A stretch of DNA of 64,000 nt from Nissolia schottii (lineage: Eukaryota; Streptophyta; Magnoliopsida; Fabales; Fabaceae), in NCBI GenBank assembly GCA_003254905.1, contig QANU01016478.1, positions 1-64,000 on the forward strand, given 5' to 3'. The first letter of the stretch is position 1. Each line of letters begins with the position of its first letter. Shown in pieces: positions 49,044-61,869 of this stretch. A program made the translations under genes and the position numbers. The notes below the pieces were generated by a model. The model was not told the DNA's origin and ran no database searches. It saw nothing but the letters and a program-made list of their open reading frames with translations.

Positions 49044-49286
49044 AATCTTCTGTATTTTCTTCTCAAGAAAACGGATAAATTGGTTTTCTAGTGCACGATG
49101 TTTGAAGTTTTGGATTCAAGGGAACGTTTAGAAATTAGTACAATGTGTCCCTAACTTTTAACTTTTGACACATTGAATATTCCAAAGTAGGATAAATTCT
49201 ATAAATCTAATGAAAGAAAATGGTAGGGTAAGTTTATTTTTTCCGATAGATTAAGAAGGCACTGCCCATCAAAGATATGAGAGGCA

Positions 49287-49476
49287 TCAACCAACGGGGG
49301 TTGGTCCAAGTGGTAAGCGACTTGGTATCGCTTAAGCAAGGTCCCGAGTTTGAGATCTTGTGTACGGAGTTATTCCTGCTGGGAGACTCACCTGCGATAG
49401 CCAGGTGCACGACCCGGGTTAACCCGAATTAGTCGAGGCTAAGTCTTAGAAATCGGACAGGCAACCTTAAAAAAAG
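49287..49476 (+). mobile_element. tRNA-derived SINE, full length
   Basis: About 190 bp. The tRNA-like head has an A box in TTGGTCCAAGTGGTAAGC and a B box in GGTCCCGAGTTTGAGATC. The body contains GGAGACTCACCTGCGATAGC and ACCCGGGTTAACCCG, and the tail is CAACCTTAAAAAAAG. A 13-bp target duplication GATATGAGAGGCA lies at 49274-49286 and 49477-49489. The same family occurs at 48953 and 62000. Confidence 0.88.
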
Positions 49477-51143
49477 GATATGAGAGGCACAAAGCAGATG
49501 TATTGTTTGTCCATTCAAATAAGTGACCTCTCACTAAAAAGGCAATCAATTATGTATTGTTTGTCCATTTCAAATCAAATATTTTGTATTTAATCGTTTC
49601 TTTTAGAATAAATAAATTATCATCTTTGTCCAAAAAAATAAAATTGAAATAACATTAACACAAAATTAATTAAATTACATGAAGGGGCACGGCACAAGGT
49701 GCAACAAAGTCAAGCCCAAACTTTTTTTATTTCTTGGTAATAATGATATGGGTTTTTGCTTAAATAGTAGTTGATAAAGCATTGATTAAGAAAGCTTAAA
49801 TAATAAATTTATAGCTGATAAAATATTTAATATCCTTAAAAATATATAAATTTTATATTTTTTATATAAATTTATTATTTATATTTTTTTAATATATATC
49901 CTAAAAATATTTATTACCAAAAACTCTAGTAATAATAATAACGAAAATAATATAATGGATAAGATATTGAATAGTGTAAACCGCACGTGAAATACAGAAC
50001 GTGTGATGTGCGGTGATGAATACCCACGTGCGTATAAAACAAACTCCATTAATGAAATACTATTACTATTTGTATTTGGCAGAATGTGATGCTGAACCTG
50101 TTAGTAGTTAGTACTGTTCCTTCTTCGGCTAGAGTAATTGTTTTTTTTTTTTTCCACTTTACGCTAATACATTATCTTTATGTAATCGATTAATTCAACT
50201 CAAAATATTATAAATATTCTTTCTAATATAAGTGTTTTTAACTCAAATTTTAAACTCAAAACTCTCCAGAAAAATGTCGGCTGGAGTAATTTGATTAGAT
50301 AAAATATAATAAATATATCCATTTTTTTTCTAAGAAGAGAACAAAAAATGATTAAACCACAATCATCATGTGATTCATGTTTGATTGTTAAACTCTTTAA
50401 GACATTAGGGTTTAGGAGTGAGTTGGTGGTGAGAGATTCAGTTATAGATTTGCAATAATATGTATACATTCAAATATTTAACCTTATTCTTACGAATGTA
50501 TAAAATAAATAATTGTTAAACCTATGTTTGAATTCTTATATTTATTCTATCGTTGTACCTTGATTTTTATTATGGACTTATAAATAGGTATAATTTTATT
50601 TTATTCAAAACACAATATCATCATCACAGAGATTATTACGCTTTCTTTTTGTCTTTCTGTATCCTCTTTCCCATTTCTTTTATTATGTTTAACAGTATAA
50701 GTGCATATTTTGATTGTTAGAAAGTGTGAGTTTAAAAAAAGGTCTCACATTAGTTAATGATTGATTAAGTGAAAATTTATAATTGGGAGAAATTATAAAG
50801 TTATTATCTGAATATTTTGAATTAAAACGAGGCATTTAATCCCGTTTACATGATTTCTTACTTAACCCATCAGTATTAATCTCTTTGAGTTATAGGTTCC
50901 TCTCGTGAATATCCACTCATTGGGGGGGCATCTCATCCCAACTAGAGCAGATTGATCCGCGTGATTCACAATTCAAACTGTTTAGGACTAGACATTTACT
51001 TGAACCCTTTATTTACGGGCCTTTTAGTTCACTCCGCTTAAACCACAGGTTAAACAGGCTCAACCCGGGGATTAGTGGACCAACCTGTCAACCCGTATAA
51101 CTATGTTTCTCAAGTTTATTTTATCTTTTGTCAATCCACACAC

Positions 51144-51148
<5 letters not shown>

Positions 51149-51181
<33 letters not shown>
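51149..51181. repeat. (TA)n microsatellite
   Basis: About 16 uninterrupted TA units. Confidence 0.95.
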
Positions 51182-51182
<1 letters not shown>

Positions 51183-53185
51183 CCATACGTCTGAGTTGAA
51201 GCACATGACACAATCACGTTTTGATTTCAATTTTGCATTAATATTTTATATTTTATATTTCTATATTTTAAGTTAAACCACTTTTTATATTAACTTTTTA
51301 ACGCATTTAAGTGATTTTTAATAACTAAATAAATATTGCGGTGCAGACCTGCAGACTTGCGGGTTTATTCGGGGCGAACACAAACCACCTATTATGATAA
51401 CCCATTTATTTTGCGAACTAACCTGATCTGATCAGTTTAAATAAAGTTCATTGTGGATTGGGTTAAGTGGACTGGATTGGCCAGCATACCCACTTATGAA
51501 TCCAACATTAATTTAATTAGTTTTTTTTATGTAACCATTTATTTAAAAATATTTTTAATTATATATAAGTCACGGTTTGATTATGATTTTTTTATTAACA
51601 AAGAAAGAGATAAAAATAGCATCATGTAAGATAAGTTTAACCTAATCTTAATTTAGTTAGAAAAGGGTAAAGAATAGAAGGTACCATAGCCGACATTATA
51701 AGTCGTGATTTTAGCATGGACAATAGTAACATCATCATTTAGGGCATTACCAAAGATAACGTTGACTTTGCTTATCTCATGCATGGCATCATCACTTTGG
51801 AAAATGACCCTATTTTTTCTTTCTTTCCAATAACTTTAGTTGCTTTCAACATATTAGAGTGATGAAAACAGTGGGAAGTAATGTTTGACTGATCAACTGA
51901 TAAAAGTAATACCATCAAGCTAAATGATGTGAATTTCTCGTAAAAAAGAAGAAAAAAGAAAAAGTAAAAAATGATGTGAATTTGGTTATTAATTGTTTAT
52001 TTCAAATGTCTTTATCAATAAATTATTCATAAGAGTATAATCATTAGCCAATATATTATTTTTAGGGAGCGCTGCACTTCCATAACTATAGGTCATATGA
52101 ATTTTATTTTATCCTCCATAGTTTATAATAAATGCAAATTGGCCCATAAAATTTTATAACAATACAAATTAATTCTTAAGTTATCAAATTATTATTGTCG
52201 TCCTTTTCTCCCTCTTCTTGTCCCTCTTCTTCAGTAATCTAAGGATAATTTACTTATTTAATGATTAATTTGCAGAAATTTTAAAGTCGATTTATGCCTT
52301 TTTAAGTCTAAGAGTGAAGTATACGTAACTTATGGTTCAAAATATTAAATTGTGTTGGATTAAGTAGCTTGTGCATGTGTCTAAATATTGAATTAGAAAA
52401 TTGCTACCATGTTTAAATTGTGTTGGCGTATATTGTTATATTATATACATGAATATTGATATACAACAACCTAATACAAGAAACCAAAAGAGCAGGTAAA
52501 AAGACACCCCACTGCTATAAATAGTAATTAATGTCTACTGCAATTAGGCAAAAGCTAGTTGGAAAAATTTATCGGGATAGAAATATGGAATTTAAATAAT
52601 AATAATAAAAAAAAGTACAAATTACTCATGATAAATAAGATTTAACAACTTGTAATGAGATTAATGTCAATACAACATTAATGCTAAAAAAATTATACAT
52701 TTTAATTTTAAATGTTTATCATAAACTTGCAAAAAAAAAATTTGAATCCAAGAGTCAGACTGTTTTGCAATCATGATAATTTAATTAGATGATTGTGTAA
52801 AATATTATTTCACTCAGCAGCCATTCACATTAATTTTGATTAAACCAAATCCAATGATAAATTAACCTAGTCACATACGAATCTTCCCAAATGAGTGGCT
52901 CAATATATTTTACATGTAACTCTTGCTTATAAGAAAAAAAAATTGTTTTTTATATTTGATACGTTGAAATTGCTTAACAATTGACGATTATTATAATAAA
53001 AATTTATAATTACATTCAAATCCATATAAAAAAAATCCTTTTTCTTCGCTTCTTATTTTAATTTTGAGAGATTATTTTTTTAATACTTTATTCAAACAAA
53101 ATTTTTGGGACAAATGCTTAGAAGATTGAATTTTGTTTTTGCATTTGAGAATAAATGAATTGGAGCTCGTTATATAAATCATATA

Positions 53186-53190
<5 letters not shown>

Positions 53191-53221
<31 letters not shown>
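53191..53221. repeat. (TA)n microsatellite
   Basis: About 15 uninterrupted TA units. Confidence 0.95.
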
Positions 53222-53229
<8 letters not shown>

Positions 53230-53899
53230 AAATAATTTCTCTGCTAGATTAAGTAATTATATATAATAAAAACACTAATATAATTATTATATGCATGAAT
53301 TTTGCATTCTTTACTAGTAAATTAACTTTATGAGCTGCATTCCAAATATAAGGGTTTAAGAAATCTAAAAAGAGCCGAAAGACAAGAAGAAAGTGGTGAG
53401 AGAAGTTGACAAAGTCACAAAGAATCTACAAAGTCATTGTGAAGATCAAATAATGAGTAATCTCCCAATTCCCGTTGTTTTGTTTGTTTATTTTTAGTTT
53501 TTTACCTTTTGTTCCTCCCTTTGAATTGAAAATGGAAAAGCCATTCGGTGTATCTTTAATAAAAATTCACTAATTCTCTCTTATTTCTTCATCGACCTAA
53601 TTGCTCACACCAATCGATTCTCCCAACTAATAAAAAATTGGGCTGAACTATCCAATTAAATTGGTTAACAGTTGATTGAATATGTTTGTTTTGTTAAATA
53701 ACTTATTACTTATAAGTTATTAATAAGTTATTTGTAGTTCAATCACAAATTTAATCAATTGGATTATAAAGTAAAAAAAAATTCACGGGTTCAATCTGCA
53801 ATTTAATTTTTAAAGCGTTATTACTTGATGTTAAAATCAAAATCAAATTTACCAATTAATAAGAGCTGAGTGCAATAGTAAGTGAACTGTATTTTTATA

Positions 53900-54290
53900 A
53901 AGTTAAGGTTTAAACCCTAGTGTTCACATATGTAACGCATAAAGGAGGAATGCTACTTGATTGCAGATGTGTGAACAGGAGGTGCTATTCGAAGGTCCAT
54001 GCATACGTTTGAGCAGTCATGAGATAGAGTGGGGATACTTAAAAAGGTACTCTAACACCTAAGTAAGTTTTAGAGTTTTAGGTGGGAATGAGGTAGAGTT
54101 GGATAACGAAGCCATACCTTTTTCTAGGGTTTCGTATATTGATATAGGTGGGTCTTATTAAGGTAGGTAGGGTAACGTCCTTTCCTGAGTGAGCAATTAG
54201 GTTTTGACACTTAACCTGTCCTTTTTGAGATGGTCTCGAATCTTCTGTTTCTTGGTAGGTCCATAACTCCAATCCATAACACTTAGCAAA
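53900..54290 (-). mobile_element. Probable LTR fragment of a Tat-type gypsy element
   Basis: Read on the minus strand it has the feel of legume Tat/Ogre LTRs: a run of AAACCCTAGAAAAAGGTATG, then ACCTAAAACTCTAAAACTTA, then AGAGTACC and GACTGCTCAAACG near the expected LTR end. The ends and target duplication are not visible, so it is called a fragment. It is unlike the LTRs of the element at 2352 in primary sequence. Family assignment rests on my memory of such repeats. Confidence 0.35.
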
Positions 54291-57200
54291 TGTTAAGAAT
54301 CATTTCTTCCAAAAAAAAACTTAAGTCAATGAGTACCAACAATTGAATGATTTTATATCTAACATGCCCCATCATGCAATAGCTCTAATTTTGGCCGACA
54401 ACATGAGCAATATTTTAAAATGGGAGTTAGCATGGATCGAACCTTAAACCGTTTGATCATAAAAGTTATGATATCATATCAGGAACCAATTTACCCAAAA
54501 ACTTGAGCTAATATGTAGAGTTAATTGAATAATTTTATATTTAACAAATCAATAGTTGAAAGTTGACCTCTTAATCGTAACCGTGTTTGAAAGTGGAGAT
54601 TTTTCTTTTTAAAATATCAAATCTATATTTTTCTTTAGAGTTTTCTAGTAAGTGTCCTTAAGGCCCTTGTTAATTAATTCATAAGAAGTAAATTTGTATT
54701 GAAAAATAAAAATGTGAAGTATTAAATGCAATGAAAATATTAAAAGCTTCAAATCATTCCATATTAAGTTTCTTAATAAGTGCCTAAGGCTGCATTTGGT
54801 TGCTGAAATAAGACTGAAATTCAGAAACAAGGGGATAAAGACATAAAAACAAAGACATACAAGTCAGTCTTGTATTCTGTATTATAACAATGTACAAGAC
54901 ACATTCATTCATATCTATATGTTGTTTGGTTTAATAGAGGTAAGACAGAAAATACATTCTAAATGACTTAAAATACTCTTATTACATTACTTAAATAAAA
55001 AAAAGTAAAAAAACACATTATCCTACTCTAAAAGATTGTGTCCTGTCCCTGTGTATTAGTAAAATGGAGGTAAAAAAATACATAAATTTTTTGTCCTAAA
55101 ATATAAATTTTTGTGTCTATTTCATTAAACAAATAGAATTTTTATCTATGTGTCTCGATTCTTCTGATACTGGTTTGCTTAAACTTTTTCATATTCTAAA
55201 CCAAAATGAGTCAATCAACTAGGTTTTTGTAGTCAAGTAGTGTCAGAGCAGTTAAGCGTGCACTTGATGCCACCGCCCCTCACAAAAAGACAAGGACAAT
55301 TTAACATAAACACCTTGTGGTTGAACTTGAACCAATCCATTTCAAATTCCACTTTATTTAATTGTATTTTTTTCCTAGGGGCATGCATGCATGTGTTGAG
55401 AACTAAGACCAAAAACATTTGAATTCCAAAGGGATTAATAATTGTCCATGATAGAGTGCTGCTGTAATTTTTGTCAATGTAAACACATAAACATACCATT
55501 TTTGTCAATATAGCGGCTTTTGTGTCGTTTTGGGTTCAATTCAATGGATTGACCAATAATCTATAGCTTGCTTGATTTATTTTGGTCATGGTCCTTCTTC
55601 AGTGGGTCTCACTTTCCTGTACTTTTCACCATTTATGTCTCCCCACTTTTTCCTGTTAATAATCAATTTGAATCTATATATCCTATGAACTATTTTCTCT
55701 TGGCAATGGATTATGTCAAAGAGAGTCATTTATATGTTCCTAATATTGCATTCGATTTAAAATAATTATTCATTTTTATATTTTTATTTTTTACTAATAA
55801 TTAATTAATTAATTGATTATATATATTAATTTAAGAATATATTAAATCTGCTAAATGATAAATATTGTGGAATGGATGAAATATATCAGAACATGATTAG
55901 TTAGTCACAAAGTTTGCAACATTTCAGTTTTCCCGCTATTTTATTTTGTTTCTATCTTCAATTAAATTTTAGACTTATTAGCATATCTTATAAAAAAATA
56001 TATTAGATATAATTTAAAATTTTTATATTTTTCTTTGTAAATTTGATACATCATATTGGTGTTAATTAATCTGGTAGTAAAAATATCTTTACTTAGCAGA
56101 GCATATTTATTTCCATTCTCCATTTAGTTTATACGTCGACCCATACAAAATGAAGATCGAAGAAAGGTGGTTTCTCAGCTATTTTATGTGGTAAATATCA
56201 TATAATATCTAATTTAATTATTTTTAATAATTTTTATAATTAAATTCATTAACTTTTGTTATTGTATCATGTTTTATATGATTGTAATAAAACTTTCATT
56301 AGTCAAATCATTAAAAGAACCAACCTATAATAAGTTTAGAGATTTGTAGACTATTTGAGCTTACGATATACTTCTCTACAAATATTGTATTAAAAAATAT
56401 TAATTTATCATATTAGATCATATAATTTATTAATATAATATATTATATCATGAAATAATGATAAAAATCAATTAATTTAATTGTAAAACTATTAAAAATA
56501 ATTGAATTAAATATCATAGAGTATTTATCTCATAAAATATCTAAGAAACCACCTTAAAAAGAACCATAAGAAAAAGCCTAAAGCAAAAAAAAAAAAAAAA
56601 TCAGGGAAGATATTATGTACGATTTCTTTATTGCTTGATTTTCCGCGTGAAAGTCGTGCATGAAGTCAAGTTTTTATATAGAGGGTTGTTTAAGTTACCA
56701 AAATATGTTTTTCTTTTTATTCGTTGGAATCCACGTCACACAAGATGATACTTTAGGTTGAATTAGTCTTTGACAAGTAATCAATCCTCCATTAATTAAG
56801 TTGTATATTCTTATTTAGACGGCTGTGATCTGGTTACCAAAATTTAAATTACTATCAGTTAGTTTCACATTTGTTTTTCTCACATTTTTTTACACGAATA
56901 ACAAATTATGTGAAAATGAAAGAGAAAAAGAGGTGCAACACGGAAATTTGTTTGGCATCTTATGAAGTCTTCATCATGTTACATCTCTTTTTGCCTTTAT
57001 GTACTCTTTTCTTCTTCTTTTTTTTCTTTACCATTAAACCATAAAAAGTAAATTATAGAATAGAATTATAAAATATAGAGTATAAAAGTAACATTTTTAT
57101 TTCTTAAAATTAGAATGAATGAAAATATTAACAATATGATTTGTTGAAGACTAAGGTCATGGCTGGCCTAAGAAGGTCCAATGTGGCTATCGGCCGCATA

Positions 57201-58096
57201 GTGTTCAGCAAGTTTCACATTAATTAAAAATAAGACTTAAATAATTTTTATAAATCTTAGATAATTCTTTTTTTAGTTAACTTTTGGGGGTAAATTTAGG
57301 TCACGTATTTTTAATATAGTATTAAGCTTATCTTAAATAAATGTTCAGTTTTTTCAACTTCACGTTTTATGCCTGTCATAGGAAAAGTGTGTAAATTTCA
57401 TATTAGAGAAAAGATTTGGATATCCTTCATAAGTCCCCAACCTAAAAACCAAGACTTAATAGGCCTTGCAGAATCCTAACTTGCATGCAATCACGCTACA
57501 ATTGGATGCCCAATACAAGCTCAAGATGAGGAAAACCCTTGAGTGTTAGAATCTTCGTAAGTATGGTCCCACCTCTGCTTTTGAAGGAGATCTTTACTCG
57601 TTGCACAATCCTGACCACCATCACTACCATATTTCTAATCTCCGCGCTCCACGTAATTTGAAATCCTAGTTTTATTACTTTGTATGTCACCTATATTAAT
57701 TAAATTTTGAAGTTTTTTTTTACCATTATTTTGAGAAAAATTTCCGCAAAAATCAATTTCATTAAACCTATTTCACTTGCCCTTTAAATTGTCTATACTT
57801 TAAATTTTAGATCACACTAAACTTATTTTATCTGACTCACTAAATTTTTCTTAATTTAAATTACGTATTTCACAAAATATATTACATTTCATCCTACTAA
57901 ATTTTTTTTAATTTGAATTTTAATATTCTCTCAAATCTAACATCTAAAATACAAAAAATAAAGCTTAAGTAATTTATATAAAAAAATAAGATTAACAAAT
58001 CAAAAATAATTTATATTTATAACAAGGATACTAAACAAATTTTAAAAATAATTTACGTGTATAACATGGATACTAAAAAAATTGTCTTTTTAATTA

Positions 58097-58147
<51 letters not shown>

Positions 58148-58420
58148 CATCGGAGAAAGAGTGTGTGTGTGACGCGTACTAGTAGATATAAAAAAGTAGA
58201 GAACCACCAATGACTAGAAAGACTGTGCTATAGGTATCTAGTTAAATAATACCCGCAACGTGGAAAATGTGTGTGAAATATTAGTAAACTTGAAGACAAA
58301 GGAACAATGGGGACCACATATTGCACACTCATTAGAAACACCCAATTCCTGCTATATTTTAATCCTATAAGTAAAAGAATATAGTAATAAACCAATAAGT
58401 AAAAGAAGACAACTAATTGG
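54291..58420. other. AT-rich intergenic DNA, no gene recognised
   Basis: No supportable coding region. GGCTGCATTTGGTTGCTGAA near 54788 resembles the terminal sequence of common legume MITEs, but I found no matching right end. The frames at 55233-55508 and 55568-55765 have no motif. Confidence 0.4.
58100..58147. repeat. (TAA)16 microsatellite
   Basis: An uninterrupted trinucleotide run of about 48 bases, 1.4 kb upstream of the WRKY start codon. Confidence 0.95.
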
Positions 58421-58424
58421 GTTT

Positions 58425-58430
58425 AGTCAA
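58425..58430 (-). promoter_or_regulatory. W-box core upstream of the WRKY gene
   Basis: AGTCAA here is TTGACT on the minus strand, the core bound by WRKY proteins, about 1.15 kb before the start codon. Such short sites are common by chance; a role in self-regulation is an inference. Confidence 0.3.
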
Positions 58431-58986
58431 CAAAGAACATCTAGATTTTAGCCACTCGCAACAGCATATTACATTAGTTGGTTATTTTTCCACATCATAA
58501 AAAGGGAAATAATTTATGCACATTATTTACTGATTTGTTTCTTTCAATATTTTTCTGCGGAGAAGTTTATCTAGACTTATGATTAACAAACTTAAACCCT
58601 CAAAAATACTAATATTCATGCATAAATTAATTTGTGTGTTAAAATCATAATCTTTTTTGTTAGGCGACATAGCCTAATTAAACTCACAATTTATTATTAC
58701 ATTATTATTAACAATAGTGATACTTATTTAAAATTTTAATAAATTTCATAATATTTCAGCATAATCATTCATTTTTTATTTTATTTTGTATTTCTTTGGT
58801 TGTTATTATTATTTTTTATTTATTATAATTATTATTATCTATTATGTAATATTTATTGTACTCCAATTAATTTAACTCGAAATAAGTGGGTCTATTATAA
58901 AATAAAATTTTTCCGACATTAGTTATTTTTACTTATTTATTATTATTATTATTATTATTGTTATTATTTGATAGAGAGAGGTATGT

Positions 58987-58992
58987 TTGACT
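58987..58992 (+). promoter_or_regulatory. W-box core upstream of the WRKY gene
   Basis: TTGACT lies about 600 bp before the WRKY start codon. Group IIa WRKY genes are known to be controlled through W-boxes in their own promoters, so this is a reasonable candidate site. Confidence 0.35.
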
Positions 58993-59369
58993 TGAGAACT
59001 GAGTTCCATCGTTTTGTTGTTGTATCAAGAACAAGAATTTACCACCGTCATGTTCCCATTTTGGTGCATGTATCTTCTAGTCCTCATTCTTTAGTTACAT
59101 AATATAATATACTATACTATTTATATAAATAATACCATGGACTGACACGTACCTCTTCTTATCTAGTTTCACTGGCTATGCTACTCAAAAAAAGAAAATA
59201 GACAAATTATAATAAAAAAATAAAACAAAATAAATAATTGGACCAGCTTTCATTTGCACATGCCAGCTATTTAATTAATCACAAGTGGTATATTCATTTC
59301 TAACATGTGTGTGTGTGCGCCTTTCCACTCAGTTTCCTTCCTCAACTTGAGTTCGTCATAAAGTGCTTC

Positions 59370-59397
59370 TATATCTATATCTATATCTATATATATG
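59370..59397 (+). promoter_or_regulatory. Likely TATA region of the WRKY gene
   Basis: CTATATCTATATCTATATATAT-like repeats lie about 190-210 bp upstream of the ATG and are followed by a plausible 5' UTR. This is the best TATA candidate near the gene, but it is also a short tandem repeat. Confidence 0.4.
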
Positions 59398-59582
59398 CTT
59401 TTGTCTCAATTTCACTCAGCAGTTCTCAAAGTTTGAGTCTTTATACAAAACTGGAAACTGGGTTGTTTTTAGCTTTGAGCTAACAGATTTTGCTTCTAAT
59501 CAAAATCAGAGCTTTTGGACAAGTTCTTTGGAAAAAAAAGTGCTATACTTGTTTTGGATTCTACTACTAATTTGGAAAGCCA

Positions 59583-61619
59583 ATGGATTGTTCTTCATTT
59601 ATTGACACTTCCTTGGATCTCAGCATTAATTCTCATCATCACAGAGTTCATCATCATGGGAAAAAGGAGGTGGAGAGCAATTTCTTCTCATTGGGGATGA
59701 CCAAGTTCCCAGTGAAAGATGAGGTTAGTTCAGCCAATTAATTATTATTATTATTATTTTTCGTTTGCTTTAGTTGTGATAATTTTTGTAACAGTCTAGA
59801 ACAATTGATTTTTATGACTTGGAGTTTGCAATTACATCTTTCTTTTGTTTGTTGCTAAATGCTAAAATTGAGCATTTGAGGCATCGTTTGCTTCAATGAT
59901 TGGTCTCGTTTGTTAGAGCTGTTTGGATTTTAGTTAGGAAAATCCGTCATTTTGGAGCTCTAAAAGTGAAAAATTTTCTCTTTTGAGTTGATTAGAATTG
60001 ATTCTTGATCAACATGCACTGAGTCCGTTTGTGGATATTAGAGATAAGGTCTTCACGTGTCCTCTTACCAGAGGCAATCCTGACTTGAACATGAGCGACT
60101 CTCTTAGCTGATTTGAACAGTGATTCGTCTCGTTGTGGTGGATTAGCCCCTTCGTCTATTGTTTAAAGTTCTGTGAATGATCCTGTATTTTGTTGCTATT
60201 TTCAGGCCACTGGTGAATTGGAGAAGGAGCTGAAGCGCTTGACGGCGGAGAACAAGAAGTTGGCAGAGATGCTCTCAGTGATGTGTGAGAACTACAACAC
60301 CTTGAGAAGCCACTTGGTGGAGTACATGAGGAAGAATCCTGAGAAGGAGCTAAGCCCTTCATCAAGGAAAAGGAAGTCAGAGAGCAGCAGCAACAACAAC
60401 AACAACAACAACAACTGTGACCAAATGGCATTGGCAATGAACAACAATGGAAACTCGGAGAGCAGCTCTGTCGACGAGGAATCGTGCAAAAAGCCAAGGG
60501 AAGAAACCGTCAAGGCCAAAGTTTCCAGAGTTTATGTTAGGACCGAAGCGTCCGATACAACTCTTGTAAGTACTCCTAAATGATTTCCAGATCATAAGGC
60601 AACAATCTTATCAATGTGCCAAAGCTCACAACATAAAATAGTGACCTAATGTATAAGGCTCCCACTTGATAGAGTCTAGCGAGGATAGACATGCATAGCA
60701 TTACCCATGCAAGTGGCAGAGAGGCAGTATTGTAGGATTTTAATCTGTGGCCTCTGGATCATAAGACAGCAATCTTATCATTGCGCCGAGGCTCACAACA
60801 TAAAAGAGTGACATAATGCACAAGGCTTCCACTTGGCAGGGTTTGGCTAGGTTAGGCATGCATAGCCTTATCCCTGCAAGTGTTGAGATAGTTTGTAGGG
60901 TTTGAATCTATGGCCTCCAGATTATAAGGCAGCAACCTTACTGCTGCGCCAAGGCTCAACCTCTATAGCTATAGCTATATAGTGCAGATTTGAATTATTT
61001 AGGTACAATTGTTTGACAGGCTTTTTTTTTCTCTTTATGCTCTTCCAGATTGTGAAAGATGGATACCAATGGAGGAAATATGGACAGAAAGTGACAAGAG
61101 ATAACCCTTCTCCAAGAGCATATTTCAAGTGCTCTTTTGCTCCAAGCTGTCCTGTGAAAAAGAAGGTAAAAACTAAAGTGCTAAACTATGAACTAGTTAT
61201 TTCAATTGGCAATATTATTGAAATAAACATCCCCACAAGCTAAGTTTGGTTTTGTTATTGCTTGGTTTATTCAGGTGCAAAGAAGTGTGGATGACCAATC
61301 TGTGCTGGTTGCAACTTATGAAGGGGAGCACAACCATCCCCAACCTTCTCAGACTGAGGCAACGTCCGGCTCTGGCCGTTGCGTGACCATAGGTTCGATA
61401 CCTTGTTCGGCATCTCACAGCCCTTCTGCACCGACCGTTACCCTCGATTTGACGAAATCCAAGTGCAACAATGATTCCAAGGATGCAAAGCACAAGACTG
61501 AATCACCTGAAGTGCCTCAGATTTTGGTGGAACAAATGGCTACTTCATTGACCAAGGATCCTAATTTTAGAGCAGCTCTTGTTGCTGCCCTCTCAGGAAG
61601 GTTGGTGAACAAGAATTGA
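59583..61619 (+). CDS. WRKY transcription factor, group IIa (WRKY40-like)
   Basis: This nuclear transcription factor binds W-boxes (TTGAC C/T) and tunes defence and abscisic-acid responses. Four exons: 59583-59723, 60206-60565, 61049-61165 and 61275-61619. All introns are GT-AG and phase 0, giving 320 residues (Arabidopsis WRKY40 has about 300). N terminus [16 protein letters not shown] has the LDLxIN motif of the group. Residues 50-88 form a leucine zipper (L52, L59, L66, M73, L80). SSRKRKS at 99-105 is a likely nuclear signal, followed by eight Asn (110-117). The WRKY domain has WRKYGQK at 175-181 and zinc ligands C195, C201, H225 and H227 (C-X5-C-X23-H-X1-H). The last intron splits the domain just before V207-Q-R, the position typical of groups IIa and IIb. 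No lesion is seen. Intron 2 contains a SINE dimer. WRKY18 or WRKY60 orthology is possible. Confidence 0.95.
60054..60059 (+). promoter_or_regulatory. G-box CACGTG in WRKY intron 1
   Basis: CACGTGTC occurs in intron 1. ACGT-core boxes of this type bind bZIP factors in abscisic-acid signalling. One isolated site is weak evidence. Confidence 0.25.
60584..60960 (-). mobile_element. Tandem tRNA-derived SINE units in WRKY intron 2
   Basis: On the minus strand two nearly complete units of about 163-167 bp, plus a third cut short, lie head to tail. Each head reads GAGCCTTGGCGCAGCAGTAA or a variant (A-box-like). Units 1 and 2 also have a B-box-like GATTCAAACCC / GATTAAAATCC about 45 bases later. Heads lie near 60957, 60796 and 60632. 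The family differs from the SINEs at 49287 and 62000. It ends 88 bases before the WRKY-domain exon, opposite to the gene. Confidence 0.8.
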
Positions 61620-61869
61620 ATGGGGAAATTTGGTGTGAAGTGAAGCTAACTTTAGTGCCAAGATAGGAAATAGGATCATTATTATGTAAATACAAAACAG
61701 AAAAGTTGGGACATATTTCCCAATTTTGTTCCTCTGTGGAAATCAAGTTCCACTGAGGATGTCATGTTTAGTTGGTTAAACATATATCAAATCAAGATCG
61801 GTTTAATCAGCTCTGCCCTTCTGCATCATGGTATAGATCTAGGTTACCTCAAATTAGATTTTCCAAATT

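Larger units (their letters stand above)
49490..53890. other. AT-rich DNA without a recognised gene
   Basis: No domain-bearing frame is seen; the frame at 50200-50469 has no motif. The segment 50910-51490 holds GGGTTGACAGG/CCAACCTGTC-like words on both sides of the AT run, recalling degraded plant DNA-transposon repeats. Confidence 0.4.

Noticed and set aside
49287-49360. Possible tRNA gene
   Set aside because: The tRNA-like boxes belong to a SINE head with a body, tail and target duplication; no full cloverleaf is apparent.
53870-53960. tRNA-like A and B boxes (GGTTTAAACCC) suggesting a SINE head
   Set aside because: The surrounding DNA fits better as part of a Tat-type LTR fragment, and no tail or target duplication was found.
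60156-60497. 113-codon minus-strand frame rich in Cys and Ser
   Set aside because: It is the complement of WRKY exon 2, including the (AAC)8 run; the plus strand has the real protein.
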